Below, one piece after another: positions 48,044 through 55,850 of a stretch of 64,000 bases of DNA. The DNA comes from Pseudomonas azotoformans. GTDB lineage: Bacteria; Pseudomonadota; Gammaproteobacteria; Pseudomonadales; Pseudomonadaceae. How positions within the stretch are numbered: the first letter of the stretch is position 1; every line of letters begins with the position of its first letter. Location: the NCBI RefSeq assembly GCF_001579805.1, contig NZ_CP014546.1:6758001-6822000 (forward strand), in the 5' to 3' direction. Below the pieces are notes generated by a model. The model did not search any database and had not been told where the DNA came from. It worked only from the letters and a program-made list of their open reading frames with translations. The position numbers were made by a program, and so were the translations under genes.

Positions 48044-48652
48044 GTGAGTACCAAAAGTGACATCCTGCAGCTTCTCCAGCGCGAGCCACTGACCGTGGTG
48101 CAGCTCTGCGAACTTCTGGCCGTGACCCGCAATGCCGTGATCGTGCAGCTCAAACAGCTGGAGTCGGAGGGGTTGGTGCGCCGCAGCAAGATCCGTCCGC
48201 CTAACACTGTGGGCAAGCCTCCCGTGATCTTCGAAGCCGCACCGGGCAGCGAAGACGTCACCTCAACGGCTTATCAAATTCTGCTCACGCAGTTGCTGGC
48301 CACCCTGAAGGACCGCTACAACGTCGACGAGCTGGGTGATGTGCTGGAACAAACCGGCCGCCAGTTGGCCCAACGCGCTGGCCTAGCCAACCCCGTGGAT
48401 TTTGACAGCGGCTTGCGTGCGGCCATGACGGCCGCCGACGCCTTGGGCGCGAGTACCGAGGCGGTGCCCCAGGGAGGTGGTGTGATGGTGCGCAACTTCA
48501 CCTGCCCAGTGGGCAGCGTGGTGCGTGAAGAACAGTGTGTGTGCAGGGCGATGGCCGCGTTCTTTTCCGAAGCCACCGGGATGCCGGCGAGCGAACAGTG
48601 CTTGCGGGAGGATCGGCTGATTTGTCAGTACTTTATTGAGCACAGCGCCTGA
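48044..48652 (+). CDS. Winged-helix regulator with cysteine cluster (SufR-like)
   Basis: A 202-residue protein starting at GTG. The N-terminal winged helix has STKSDILQLLQREPLTVVQL and TRNAVIVQLKQLESEGLVRR. The C-terminal quarter holds Cys 154, 165, 167, 186 and 194 (FTCPVGSVVREEQCVCRAM), in the same region where SufR binds an iron-sulfur cluster. Likely an Fe-S or redox-sensing repressor. No suf genes are nearby. It is the last chromosomal gene before the genomic island. Confidence 0.8.
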   Translation: MSTKSDILQLLQREPLTVVQLCELLAVTRNAVIVQLKQLESEGLVRRSKIRPPNTVGKPPVIFEAAPGSEDVTSTAYQILLTQLLATLKDRYNVDELGDVLEQTGRQLAQRAGLANPVDFDSGLRAAMTAADALGASTEAVPQGGGVMVRNFTCPVGSVVREEQCVCRAMAAFFSEATGMPASEQCLREDRLICQYFIEHSA

Positions 48653-48673
48653 CAGGATTTCCCGAGAAATAAA

Positions 48674-48707
48674 AAAGGCCCCGGACTCTTTACGAGCCGG
48701 GGCCTTT
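48674..48707 (+). terminator. Rho-independent terminator after the SufR-like gene
   Basis: AAAGGCCCCGG, 12-base loop, CCGGGGCCTTT. Perfect 11-bp stem with flanking A and T runs. Confidence 0.88.
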
Positions 48708-48725
48708 AACGTTTCGAACAGGCAA

Positions 48726-48772
48726 AAAAAAACCCGGAAATCCTCACTTGCGTGGGCCTTCCGGATTTTCTA
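48726..48772 (-). terminator. Terminator downstream of the tRNA-Lys 3' end
   Basis: On the minus strand CCGGAA ... TTCCGG is followed by a run of nine T. It lies just past the CCA end of the tRNA fragment, so it is the native terminator of the tRNA gene. Confidence 0.65.
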
Positions 48773-48784
48773 AACCGCCAAAAA

Positions 48785-48829
48785 TGGTGGGTCGTGTGGG
48801 ATTCGAACCTACGACCAATTGGTTAAAAG
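48785..48829 (-). tRNA. tRNA-Lys(TTT) 3' fragment, island attachment site
   Basis: The minus strand reads from the anticodon loop (CTTTTAACC, anticodon TTT) through the variable region, T arm (GGTTCGAATCC) and acceptor strand to CCA. The D arm and 5' half are missing: beyond 48829 the sequence no longer pairs as an anticodon stem. The T stem has an A-C mismatch, so the fragment is drifting. It is the 45-bp att repeat left by integration at the tRNA 3' end and is not a functional tRNA. Confidence 0.88.
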
Positions 48830-48898
48830 ACAATTGAGGCGTTGGATTACGGAAGTTTCAGCAAAAGCCTCTACAACGCGCGTTCTGTCTGGCGTCGC

Positions 48899-48926
48899 AG
48901 CCTCTAATGAACCCACATTAGAGGCT
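48899..48926 (+). promoter_or_regulatory. 11-bp inverted repeat just before parA
   Basis: AGCCTCTAATG (48899-48909) and CATTAGAGGCT (48916-48926), 6-base loop, ending 7 bases before the parA ATG. A half copy AGCCTCTA occurs at 48866. Candidate operator for ParA autoregulation or an mRNA hairpin over the ribosome site. Confidence 0.65.
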
Positions 48927-48933
48927 ACAGACC

Positions 48934-49794
48934 ATGAAAACCACTGCTATCGCAGATACCAAAGGCGGCGTGGGCAAGACCACCGTCTGCGCGAACCTTG
49001 GCGCTTTCTGCGCCGACGCCGGGCTTCGAACACTGCTCATCGACCTTGACCCTACTCAACCCTCCCTCTCGTCGTATTACCCCCTGCTCCAAGAGGCAGA
49101 GGGCGGTATTTACGACATGCTCGCGTCCAACGTCATTGATCCTGCTCGTGTCATTTCCAGCACCACGATCTCGAATCTGTCGTTGATCCTCTCGAATGAC
49201 GTTAACAACCAACTGAACAACCTACTTCTACAAGCGCCCGATGGACGGTTGCGTCTCCACCACCTAATGCCAGCATTCCAGGATCAATTCGATCTGGTGT
49301 TGATCGACACTCAGGGGGCCAAGTCGATCCTGGTGGAGATGGCAGCCTTGGCGTCGGACCTGGTGGTCTCGCCCCTTGAACCGAACATGCTCGCTGCTCG
49401 GGAATTCAACCGCGGGACGTTGCAGATGCTGGATGGCCTTCGCGCTTACGAACGGCTGGGTATGAAGATCCCGCCCGTGAAGATCGTATTCAACAGCACC
49501 GACCTGACCAACGACGCAAAAATGATCGAGCAATCGGTGAGGGAGGTCTTCAAAGACAGCTCCACGATCAATGTTCTGGAAAGCACCGTACCGGCTGCTG
49601 TGGTGTTTCGAAACGCTGCGTCCCTAGGCAAACCCGCTCATCGCTTGGAATACCGGCAACCCGCCCACCGTGAATCTCCCTCAGCTTTGGCGGTTATCAA
49701 AAGGTTGGCGATCGAGGTCTTCCCAGAATGGCGCGCACGCTTCGAATTGGTCACTCAGGAAGCGGTGATATCGCTTGTGAAGGGGGCACGTTGA
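48934..49794 (+). CDS. parA: ParA/Soj ATPase of the genomic island
   Basis: A 286-residue ParA with deviant Walker A TKGGVGKTT at residues 9-17, Walker A' TLLIDLDPTQPS and Walker B DLVLIDTQG. It lacks an N-terminal HTH, so it is a short ParA. It is normally the first gene next to att in this element class, where soj is needed for maintenance of the excised circle. Partner ParB is at 53393. Confidence 0.93.
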   Translation: MKTTAIADTKGGVGKTTVCANLGAFCADAGLRTLLIDLDPTQPSLSSYYPLLQEAEGGIYDMLASNVIDPARVISSTTISNLSLILSNDVNNQLNNLLLQAPDGRLRLHHLMPAFQDQFDLVLIDTQGAKSILVEMAALASDLVVSPLEPNMLAAREFNRGTLQMLDGLRAYERLGMKIPPVKIVFNSTDLTNDAKMIEQSVREVFKDSSTINVLESTVPAAVVFRNAASLGKPAHRLEYRQPAHRESPSALAVIKRLAIEVFPEWRARFELVTQEAVISLVKGAR

Positions 49795-49795
49795 G

Positions 49796-50536
49796 ATGGC
49801 GAAGACTCCAATCACCGAAGCAAAAACCATCACCGCCGAGGTTGTGCTTGAGCTGAGTACGTACCACAACGCCAAAGACCTACGCAGCCTGCAAAGCAAG
49901 CTCACATCCACCGCTCGGGAACTCCATGGTTTCTCCAATAGCATCACGCTACGCGGCCGGATCGCGGGAAAATTGAGTTTTGAACAACGCCAGCTTCTTC
50001 GAGATGCGGCCAAACTGATTGAGTCCATCGGACTCAACATAGAACACGCGAAGGAGAAACGTCAGCGCTCTGAGGTGGCAGCCAAAATACGCCAGAAAGA
50101 CCGTGATACTGCGGCGAAGAAACTTGTTGAATATGCCTATCCGCTACCCAGCGACACCCTTGGGCATAAGCTGGAAATCATTCGGCTGGCATTGGTGTTG
50201 AATCGAGCGGGATGCTTTCAGTCATTTTATTCGCCAGTTGAGTTTTCACTCAAATATCGGAATTACGTCACCGACACACCTAAAGTCATTGCTCGGAAAC
50301 GCCAAAAGCTTTTTTGGGAAGCCAGGGTTTCCGCATTACGTGCCGACCTGAAATACGAAATTCAAGAACACCTGGCAATACAGAGTGAGGCGACTACTCA
50401 GGAGCGTTTCCTCGCCTTGCAGCGGCAGGTTGAGACATTTTATGTCCAGGTTTCAAACGACCCTTACGAAATCGAAACCCTCCAGCTTTGGTCGCAAGCC
50501 CTGTCCACGACAGAAATGCTGGAGGCTGATCAATGA
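49796..50536 (+). CDS. ICE hypothetical protein between parA and DUF2786 gene
   Basis: A 246-residue, helix-rich, basic protein (LRSLQSKLTSTARELHGFSN, EKRQRSEVAAKIRQKDRD) with no recognised domain. It starts 1 base after parA and its TGA overlaps the next ATG, so it is part of the coupled operon. It could be a partition or replication accessory; no function is claimed. Confidence 0.8.
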   Translation: MAKTPITEAKTITAEVVLELSTYHNAKDLRSLQSKLTSTARELHGFSNSITLRGRIAGKLSFEQRQLLRDAAKLIESIGLNIEHAKEKRQRSEVAAKIRQKDRDTAAKKLVEYAYPLPSDTLGHKLEIIRLALVLNRAGCFQSFYSPVEFSLKYRNYVTDTPKVIARKRQKLFWEARVSALRADLKYEIQEHLAIQSEATTQERFLALQRQVETFYVQVSNDPYEIETLQLWSQALSTTEMLEADQ

Positions 50537-51228
50537 TGGACCGGCAGAAAGTCCTCGACCGCGTCGCCAAGTGCTTCGCCTTGGCCAACTCAAGCGGCGC
50601 CTCACCGAACGAGGCTCAAACTGCGCTGCGTCAGGCTCGAGCCCTGATGAAGCAGTACAACCTCGAAGCCATCGAAATAGCAGCTCACTCTATTGGGGAC
50701 GTCAGCGTACCCACCGGCACCCGTCGCGCACCTCAAGACTGGCTGCACCACCTTGCCCTGATCTGCGGGCAGGCGTTTGACTGCAAACACCTCGCGTATC
50801 ACAGCCAGGTGCAGGGCTGGTCATTCAAGTTCCTAGGCCAGGGCATTTCGCCAGAACTTGCAGCCCATGCCTACTCAGCGCTTCACCATCAACTGGTGGC
50901 AGCACGGCGAGAGCACGTCACGCGGCAAAAGCGCTGCCTGCTAAAGACCAAACGCCGCCGGGGCTTGCTGTTCACTGAGGGATGGCTGAACGCGGTGAAC
51001 TACAAAGTCGCTAAGTTTGCCGGCGCGATGGACGATGAAGCCGACCAGGCGATAAACACCTACCTGGCACACCATCACCCGACACTCAAGACGTCCGAGA
51101 TCCAGTCTCAAAAAGCCAAAGGACACGACGCCAACTCGTTGGAAGCCGGATGGCGACAGGGCCAGCAGGTGCAACTCCATCGAGGCGTGGGCAAGACACG
51201 TCAGGCCGAACTGGAGTACGTGGAATGA
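50533..51228 (+). CDS. DUF2786-domain protein
   Basis: A 231-residue protein with the DUF2786 opening (QKVLDRVAKCFALANSSGAS, NEAQTALRQARALMKQYNLE) and a C-terminal basic region (RREHVTRQKRCLLKTKRRRG). Typical for this island class and for phages; function unknown. ATG pair at 50533/50536. Confidence 0.88.
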   Translation: MMDRQKVLDRVAKCFALANSSGASPNEAQTALRQARALMKQYNLEAIEIAAHSIGDVSVPTGTRRAPQDWLHHLALICGQAFDCKHLAYHSQVQGWSFKFLGQGISPELAAHAYSALHHQLVAARREHVTRQKRCLLKTKRRRGLLFTEGWLNAVNYKVAKFAGAMDDEADQAINTYLAHHHPTLKTSEIQSQKAKGHDANSLEAGWRQGQQVQLHRGVGKTRQAELEYVE

Positions 51229-52574
51229 ACCACCTCGACTTGTCACCTCCCTACTCTATAGAAGCAGAGCAAGGTGTTTTGGGCGGGTTGCTGCTGGACA
51301 ACAACACCTGGGACCTGCTGGCGGACAGACTGGACTCTGTGGATTTCTTCCGGCATGAGCACCGATTGATCTTCCAGACGATTGCGACGCTTGCCAGCCA
51401 GGCCATTCCATTCGACGTCGTGACAGTGCTCGATGCTCTTGAAGTGCCCGAGGAGGCTGGCGGCCTCGGCTACCTGGGCGAGTTGGCTAAAAACACACCC
51501 TCGGTCGCCAACATAGAGCATTACGCATCCATCGTGCGTAATCGCTCCCGCCTTAGGCAGTTGATGTCGCTCGGCTACCAATGCTCCCGCCAAGCGACAG
51601 ATCCTCAAGCCAATGCCGCCGATGTTCAGGAGTCCATTGAACAACAGCTGTTCGCTCTCGGCGGAGACAAAGCCGCATCGGAATTCATAAACATCCACCA
51701 GTGCCTGATAAACGTCGTGGAACAAATCGACGAACACTTCAACGGCAACGTGACGGTGACCGGTGTGCCTTCGGGCTTCGATGATCTGGATGCGAAAACT
51801 TCAGGGTTCCAGGACGCGGACCTGATCATTCTCGGCGCACGACCGTCGATGGGGAAAACCGCTTTGGCCTTGAACTGCGTGGACGCGGCTCTGCAAGCGA
51901 AGCCAAAACACACGGTTCAGATTTACAGCCTGGAGATGCCTGCAAAGGCACTCATTTATCGGCTGGTGGCCATCCTTGGCCATCTTGATCTTGGAAAGCT
52001 CCTGAAGGGAAAGCTCGACGATGACGATTGGCCAAAGTTGACCTCTGCGGTAGCGCGCATAAACAGCTATGGCGAGCGACTGGTCATTGATGACGCCTCA
52101 GGCATGACGCCTGCTGCCCTACGAGCCAAATCACGCAGAGCAGCGAGACGCTTCGGCCACCCTTCTCTCATTCTGGTCGATTACCTGCAAATGATGAACT
52201 GCCCTGGTCAGGAAAATAGAGCCAATGAAATTGGCGCCATCTCCCGCGCGCTGAAGGCCTTGGCCAAGGAGATGAACTGCCCGGTGATGGCCCTCTCCCA
52301 ACTCAACCGTGAACTGGAACGCCGCCCGAACAAACGCCCGATCAACGCGGACTTACGTGACGGCGGCTCCATAGAACAGGACGCCGACCTGATCATGTTC
52401 ATCTATCGAGATGAGTGCTACCACCCCGAGACCGAGCATAAAGGCGTTGCTGAAATCATCATCGGCAAAGCCCGCAATGGGCCCACCGGTACCGTCAGAA
52501 CAGCGTTCATCCCCCACCAAACCCGTTTTGCGAATCTAAACGCCAACAGCGCCTGGCAAGGAGCCGCTGTATGA
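51225..52574 (+). CDS. dnaB: DnaB-type replicative helicase of the island
   Basis: A 449-residue hexameric helicase: N-terminal DnaB domain (PPYSIEAEQGVLGGLLLDNN), linker, RecA-like domain with Walker A GARPSMGKTAL near residue 204, DYLQMM Walker B and SQLNRELERRPNKRP. It implies autonomous replication of the excised element. The ATG at 51225 overlaps the preceding TGA; the in-frame start at 51150 is inside the DUF2786 gene. Confidence 0.94.
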   Translation: MNHLDLSPPYSIEAEQGVLGGLLLDNNTWDLLADRLDSVDFFRHEHRLIFQTIATLASQAIPFDVVTVLDALEVPEEAGGLGYLGELAKNTPSVANIEHYASIVRNRSRLRQLMSLGYQCSRQATDPQANAADVQESIEQQLFALGGDKAASEFINIHQCLINVVEQIDEHFNGNVTVTGVPSGFDDLDAKTSGFQDADLIILGARPSMGKTALALNCVDAALQAKPKHTVQIYSLEMPAKALIYRLVAILGHLDLGKLLKGKLDDDDWPKLTSAVARINSYGERLVIDDASGMTPAALRAKSRRAARRFGHPSLILVDYLQMMNCPGQENRANEIGAISRALKALAKEMNCPVMALSQLNRELERRPNKRPINADLRDGGSIEQDADLIMFIYRDECYHPETEHKGVAEIIIGKARNGPTGTVRTAFIPHQTRFANLNANSAWQGAAV

Positions 52575-52927
52575 ATGCTTTAACGCTGCCAGGTATCACC
52601 CATTGGTGCCTCTGCTGCAAGACTCACCACACCCACCAGCAGGTTCGACACTGCATACCTCACCCAACGCCTTATGAGGAGGAGGTTGAGGTGCTGGTTT
52701 GCCCCTACTGCGGCAGTTGCGACGTTGAAGAGTTGATCGATGCGCCACTTCACCTGACCCATCCGTCCCTGACGCAGCACTACAGCGTGGTGTTCCGAGT
52801 CCCTGGAGCCCGTGAAGCCGCACGTCAATTTCTGTATGAACTCGGGACCAAGTTTCCTGGCGATCAGACGCAGATTGTCGCGATCCAGACAGGCCACGCC
52901 TTGGCTAAAGAGGGGTCGGAACCATGA
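52571..52927 (+). CDS. Zinc-ribbon-like hypothetical protein
   Basis: A 118-residue protein with two cysteine pairs (WCLCCKTHHTH and VLVCPYCGSCDVEE) that probably bind zinc. It overlaps dnaB upstream and the HicA-like gene downstream by four bases each. No named family recognised. Confidence 0.75.
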   Translation: MNALTLPGITHWCLCCKTHHTHQQVRHCIPHPTPYEEEVEVLVCPYCGSCDVEELIDAPLHLTHPSLTQHYSVVFRVPGAREAARQFLYELGTKFPGDQTQIVAIQTGHALAKEGSEP

Positions 52928-53160
52928 TCGCCAGCCAATTACGTGGCGGGGGCGAAAACCTTCGTCAGTTGGTCGTTTTTGCTGAGGCTAACGGCTGGAC
53001 GGTGTCACGCACACGAGGCGGCCACATCCGGTTTACCAAGCCTGGGCTTGGGTCGATCTACACCTCATCAACTTCCAGCGACTATCGCGCTGGACTTAAC
53101 GCCAAAGCACGCCTTCGTCGTGCTGAACGCGCCATGCCCCAAAGCATCCAGGAGGAATAA
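52924..53160 (+). CDS. HicA-like (YcfA) RNA-binding protein
   Basis: A 78-residue protein with the HicA fold signature: an N-terminal helix (LRQLVVFAEANGWTVSRTRG) followed by the catalytic-His strand GGHIRFTKPG and ending with helix LNAKARLRRAERAM. HicA toxins cleave mRNA. The next gene encodes a ribbon-helix-helix protein instead of a full HicB. The gene is embedded in the replication operon, so a plasmid-style addiction role is possible. Confidence 0.65.
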   Translation: MIASQLRGGGENLRQLVVFAEANGWTVSRTRGGHIRFTKPGLGSIYTSSTSSDYRAGLNAKARLRRAERAMPQSIQEE

Positions 53161-53396
53161 TGATGTCGAACCCACAACCCCGTAAACGTGACGAAAAATT
53201 CGTTGTTCGCCTTCCGGCGGGCATGCGCGATCAGATCGCAGCAAGGGCGAGCGAGAACGTGCGGTCCATGAACTCTGAATTTGTTCATCGCCTGCAAGCC
53301 ACAACCAAACTGGAAGCAGATCTGGACCGTGCGCTACGCACCATTGATCAGCTATTGGCAATCACAGGTGCAGAGCGTTCTGGAGACGGGACATGA
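53160..53396 (+). CDS. Arc-like ribbon-helix-helix DNA-binding protein
   Basis: A 78-residue protein with an RHH domain (RDEKFVVRLPAGMRDQIAAR, SMNSEFVHRLQ) and a short coiled C-terminus. GGAGG at 53151-53155 serves either ATG 53160 or 53163. The start overlaps the TAA of the HicA-like gene (TAATG), as antitoxin and toxin genes often do. It may repress the operon. Confidence 0.78.
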   Translation: MMSNPQPRKRDEKFVVRLPAGMRDQIAARASENVRSMNSEFVHRLQATTKLEADLDRALRTIDQLLAITGAERSGDGT

Positions 53397-55117
53397 AAGA
53401 GTCCCTGATACAGTCCATGAAGGAAAAGATCATGCAGCCGGCGTTTGAATCCAAGGCCCCGGTAGTCGCGCGCATGAGCGACCCACTCGTCGACACGCCA
53501 ATGGTGCTCACGCTGGATGAAACTCTGCCCTATGACGAAAACCCGCGAACCACACGCAACCCCAAATATGACGAGATAAAAGACTCGATTCGTCAGCGCG
53601 GCCTTGACGCCCCTCCTCCGGTTACTCGAAAACCTGGCGAGGAGAAATTTCGTATTCGGAATGGGGGGAACACGCGGCTAGCGATTCTCAACGAGCTGTA
53701 CCAGGAAACGGGAGAAGAGCGGTTCTTCAAGTTTCACTGCCTTTTCCGGCCATGGGACGCGGATCGGGGGGAAATCATTTCTCTCACCGGGCACCTGGCA
53801 GAAAACGACCTACAGGGAGAGCTGCTGTTCATTGAGCGTGCCATGGGGGTCGAAAGAGCCAAGACGTTGTATGAGGCAGAATCACAAGAGAGTATTTCCC
53901 TGCGGGAGCTTTCACGTCGTCTGGCTGCTGACGGCTATCCCGTTTCTGCATCTCATTTGAGCCGCATGCAAGAGACCATCCGGCATCTTCTCCCCTCGGT
54001 TCCTGGACTACTGTATTCGGGGTTGGGAACAGATCGAATCATAAAACTGTTGGCGCTAAGAAAATCCGCCCTTTTGTGCTGGGAACGAAACACCCAGGAC
54101 AACGACAAAAGTTTGAGTTTCGAAAGAGTTTTCCAGGATGTCCTGACACAGTTCGAGGGTGATGCGGAGGAGTTCTTATTCCCACGTTTCCAGGATGAGC
54201 TGATCCATCAGCTTAAAACGCCCCTCGATCTTGGTTACGAGAAAATCCTTTTCGATATCACGCAGAATCAGGATCAACTGCGTCGTGCAACGCCGGTCAT
54301 TGAAACCCCAGCACCAACGCTTGATAGCACGGCCAGCAAGCAGGCAAAAAAACAGCACTCCTCAGACGATCGAGTTAACTCGCTGGAGCCAGAAACGCAG
54401 AATCACAGCGAACAACCAATACACGCTCCCCCTGCACTATTGCCATTACCCACCTCGCAGATGAGTGCCGAGGAAGTGCAATTACGGCTCGAAGGTCATG
54501 TTGTCACCCCAGTGTCGACAACGGCCAAAGTGGTGCAAATAAAACAGCGTCTGGCAGCAATTGACGGCGAAGAGCTTCCCGACTTCAACACCAACGCGCT
54601 CGTGGCGATTCCTGTGCAAGCCGGTGGCCTGCACCCCATTTCTGATCTTTGGTATATCGAGCGTGAGATCGATACACCCGAACTGCTCCGCATCCACATT
54701 GCGCAGTTGGCCAGGGAGATTCTCAACTCTGTGAATGCCCCCGGCGAGGCCCACGCCGTTAAAGGAGGGATTGGATTCGCCTACAGCCACGCCGATGATG
54801 AAGCAGAAATGTCGGTTACCGCTCAACACACCGTGACGTTGCTGCATTCATTGAGCGGATCGGTTGCGATCGCGCTGACTGCAATCACCCAACAGCCCGA
54901 ACTGCAGATCGGCGCTCTCGCCGACTTCGAATTCGCCGCTGGCCTTGGTCAGCTCCTGTTGGGGCAACCACTCGCCAAAGATCAGCCCCCTAGCCATTCA
55001 GGCCGCCTGAGCGATGAAGCACTTGTGAAGCTATTTCGTGTTATTCGCCTGTCAAGGCGCCTGATTGATCTTGAAATCACGGCTCTCCAAGACCCTGCGT
55101 ACAAGATCGACAATTGA
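53393..55117 (+). CDS. parB: ParB-family protein, PFGI-1 ICE class
   Basis: A 574-residue protein. The ParB nuclease-like domain is near residues 35-130 (LPYDENPRTTRNPKYDEIKD, RIRNGGNTRLAIL) and the HTH around 160-190 (ISLRELSRRLAADGYPVSAS). A long C-terminal part with a Ser/Gln/Pro-rich linker near 310-350 and a helical domain follows. It matches the PFGI-1-class ICE ParB pattern. It presumably binds a centromere site; the palindromes at 56517-56678 are one candidate. Confidence 0.88.
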   Translation: MKESLIQSMKEKIMQPAFESKAPVVARMSDPLVDTPMVLTLDETLPYDENPRTTRNPKYDEIKDSIRQRGLDAPPPVTRKPGEEKFRIRNGGNTRLAILNELYQETGEERFFKFHCLFRPWDADRGEIISLTGHLAENDLQGELLFIERAMGVERAKTLYEAESQESISLRELSRRLAADGYPVSASHLSRMQETIRHLLPSVPGLLYSGLGTDRIIKLLALRKSALLCWERNTQDNDKSLSFERVFQDVLTQFEGDAEEFLFPRFQDELIHQLKTPLDLGYEKILFDITQNQDQLRRATPVIETPAPTLDSTASKQAKKQHSSDDRVNSLEPETQNHSEQPIHAPPALLPLPTSQMSAEEVQLRLEGHVVTPVSTTAKVVQIKQRLAAIDGEELPDFNTNALVAIPVQAGGLHPISDLWYIEREIDTPELLRIHIAQLAREILNSVNAPGEAHAVKGGIGFAYSHADDEAEMSVTAQHTVTLLHSLSGSVAIALTAITQQPELQIGALADFEFAAGLGQLLLGQPLAKDQPPSHSGRLSDEALVKLFRVIRLSRRLIDLEITALQDPAYKIDN

Positions 55118-55145
55118 TGAGAAGCGTTCACCAGAGGAAGTCGTA

Positions 55146-55850
55146 ATGTCCAAGACGCCGATTAATGAGGCCATCCTGTCTCAAGTGCTCCACAACATGC
55201 GCAATGGTCAGCTACGACGCTGCATAGAAATGGGCCTGGAACCCGAACTACTCGCCCAACTCCAGCAGCCGTCGGTATTGAGTTTACTGCTCAACACCCC
55301 TGTTTCCTGGTGCACGGTGACCATTGATGGAGATATGGTGAAAAAGCTTCTCAACGGAGCCCAACGTTCAGATGAAGAGGTTCGTATGCTTGAGCGCGCC
55401 CTGCGTCTTGGCGCGACCACGCAGATGCTGCAACAGTTTTTCGGCCTATCCCCGCAAGATGTTGCTCTTCAACGTCTGATGATGGGCATTACCGCACGTC
55501 GTGGCCGTTGGCGCGAATTCAGCGAGGAGATGGATACGCAGCTTTGGTATCGCTGGACTGACCTGATGAAGGAACATCACGTCGACTTAAAGGACACCTC
55601 AGCCCTACTCAATGTCGCTATGTTGGTGGCTGAAGAGCTGAATGCACCTCAGAAAAATGGTGCAGAGGATGATGGTCACGACAGCCTCAGCCTGGCCGTC
55701 ATCTGGAACCGTATTCAAAACTGGATCAGGGAGGGCCTCTATCCTCCTCCCAACGGTGGCATCTGGAATCCCCGTAAACTGCGAATGCTCAAGACTCCAC
55801 ACCAACGTGGACGGCTCAAAACATCGGCAGAAGGTGATGCCGAGCTATGA
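55146..55850 (+). CDS. DUF2857-domain protein
   Basis: A 234-residue protein (SKTPINEAILSQVLHNMRNG, GATTQMLQQFFGLSPQDVAL, ITARRGRWREFSE) typical of this element class, always between parB and the STY4528 gene. Function unknown. ATG at 55146 behind GAGGAAG; its TGA overlaps the next ATG. Confidence 0.85.
   Translation: MSKTPINEAILSQVLHNMRNGQLRRCIEMGLEPELLAQLQQPSVLSLLLNTPVSWCTVTIDGDMVKKLLNGAQRSDEEVRMLERALRLGATTQMLQQFFGLSPQDVALQRLMMGITARRGRWREFSEEMDTQLWYRWTDLMKEHHVDLKDTSALLNVAMLVAEELNAPQKNGAEDDGHDSLSLAVIWNRIQNWIREGLYPPPNGGIWNPRKLRMLKTPHQRGRLKTSAEGDAEL

Noticed and set aside
48785..48829. Functional tRNA-Lys gene
   Set aside because: Lacks acceptor 5' strand, D arm and 5' half of the anticodon stem.
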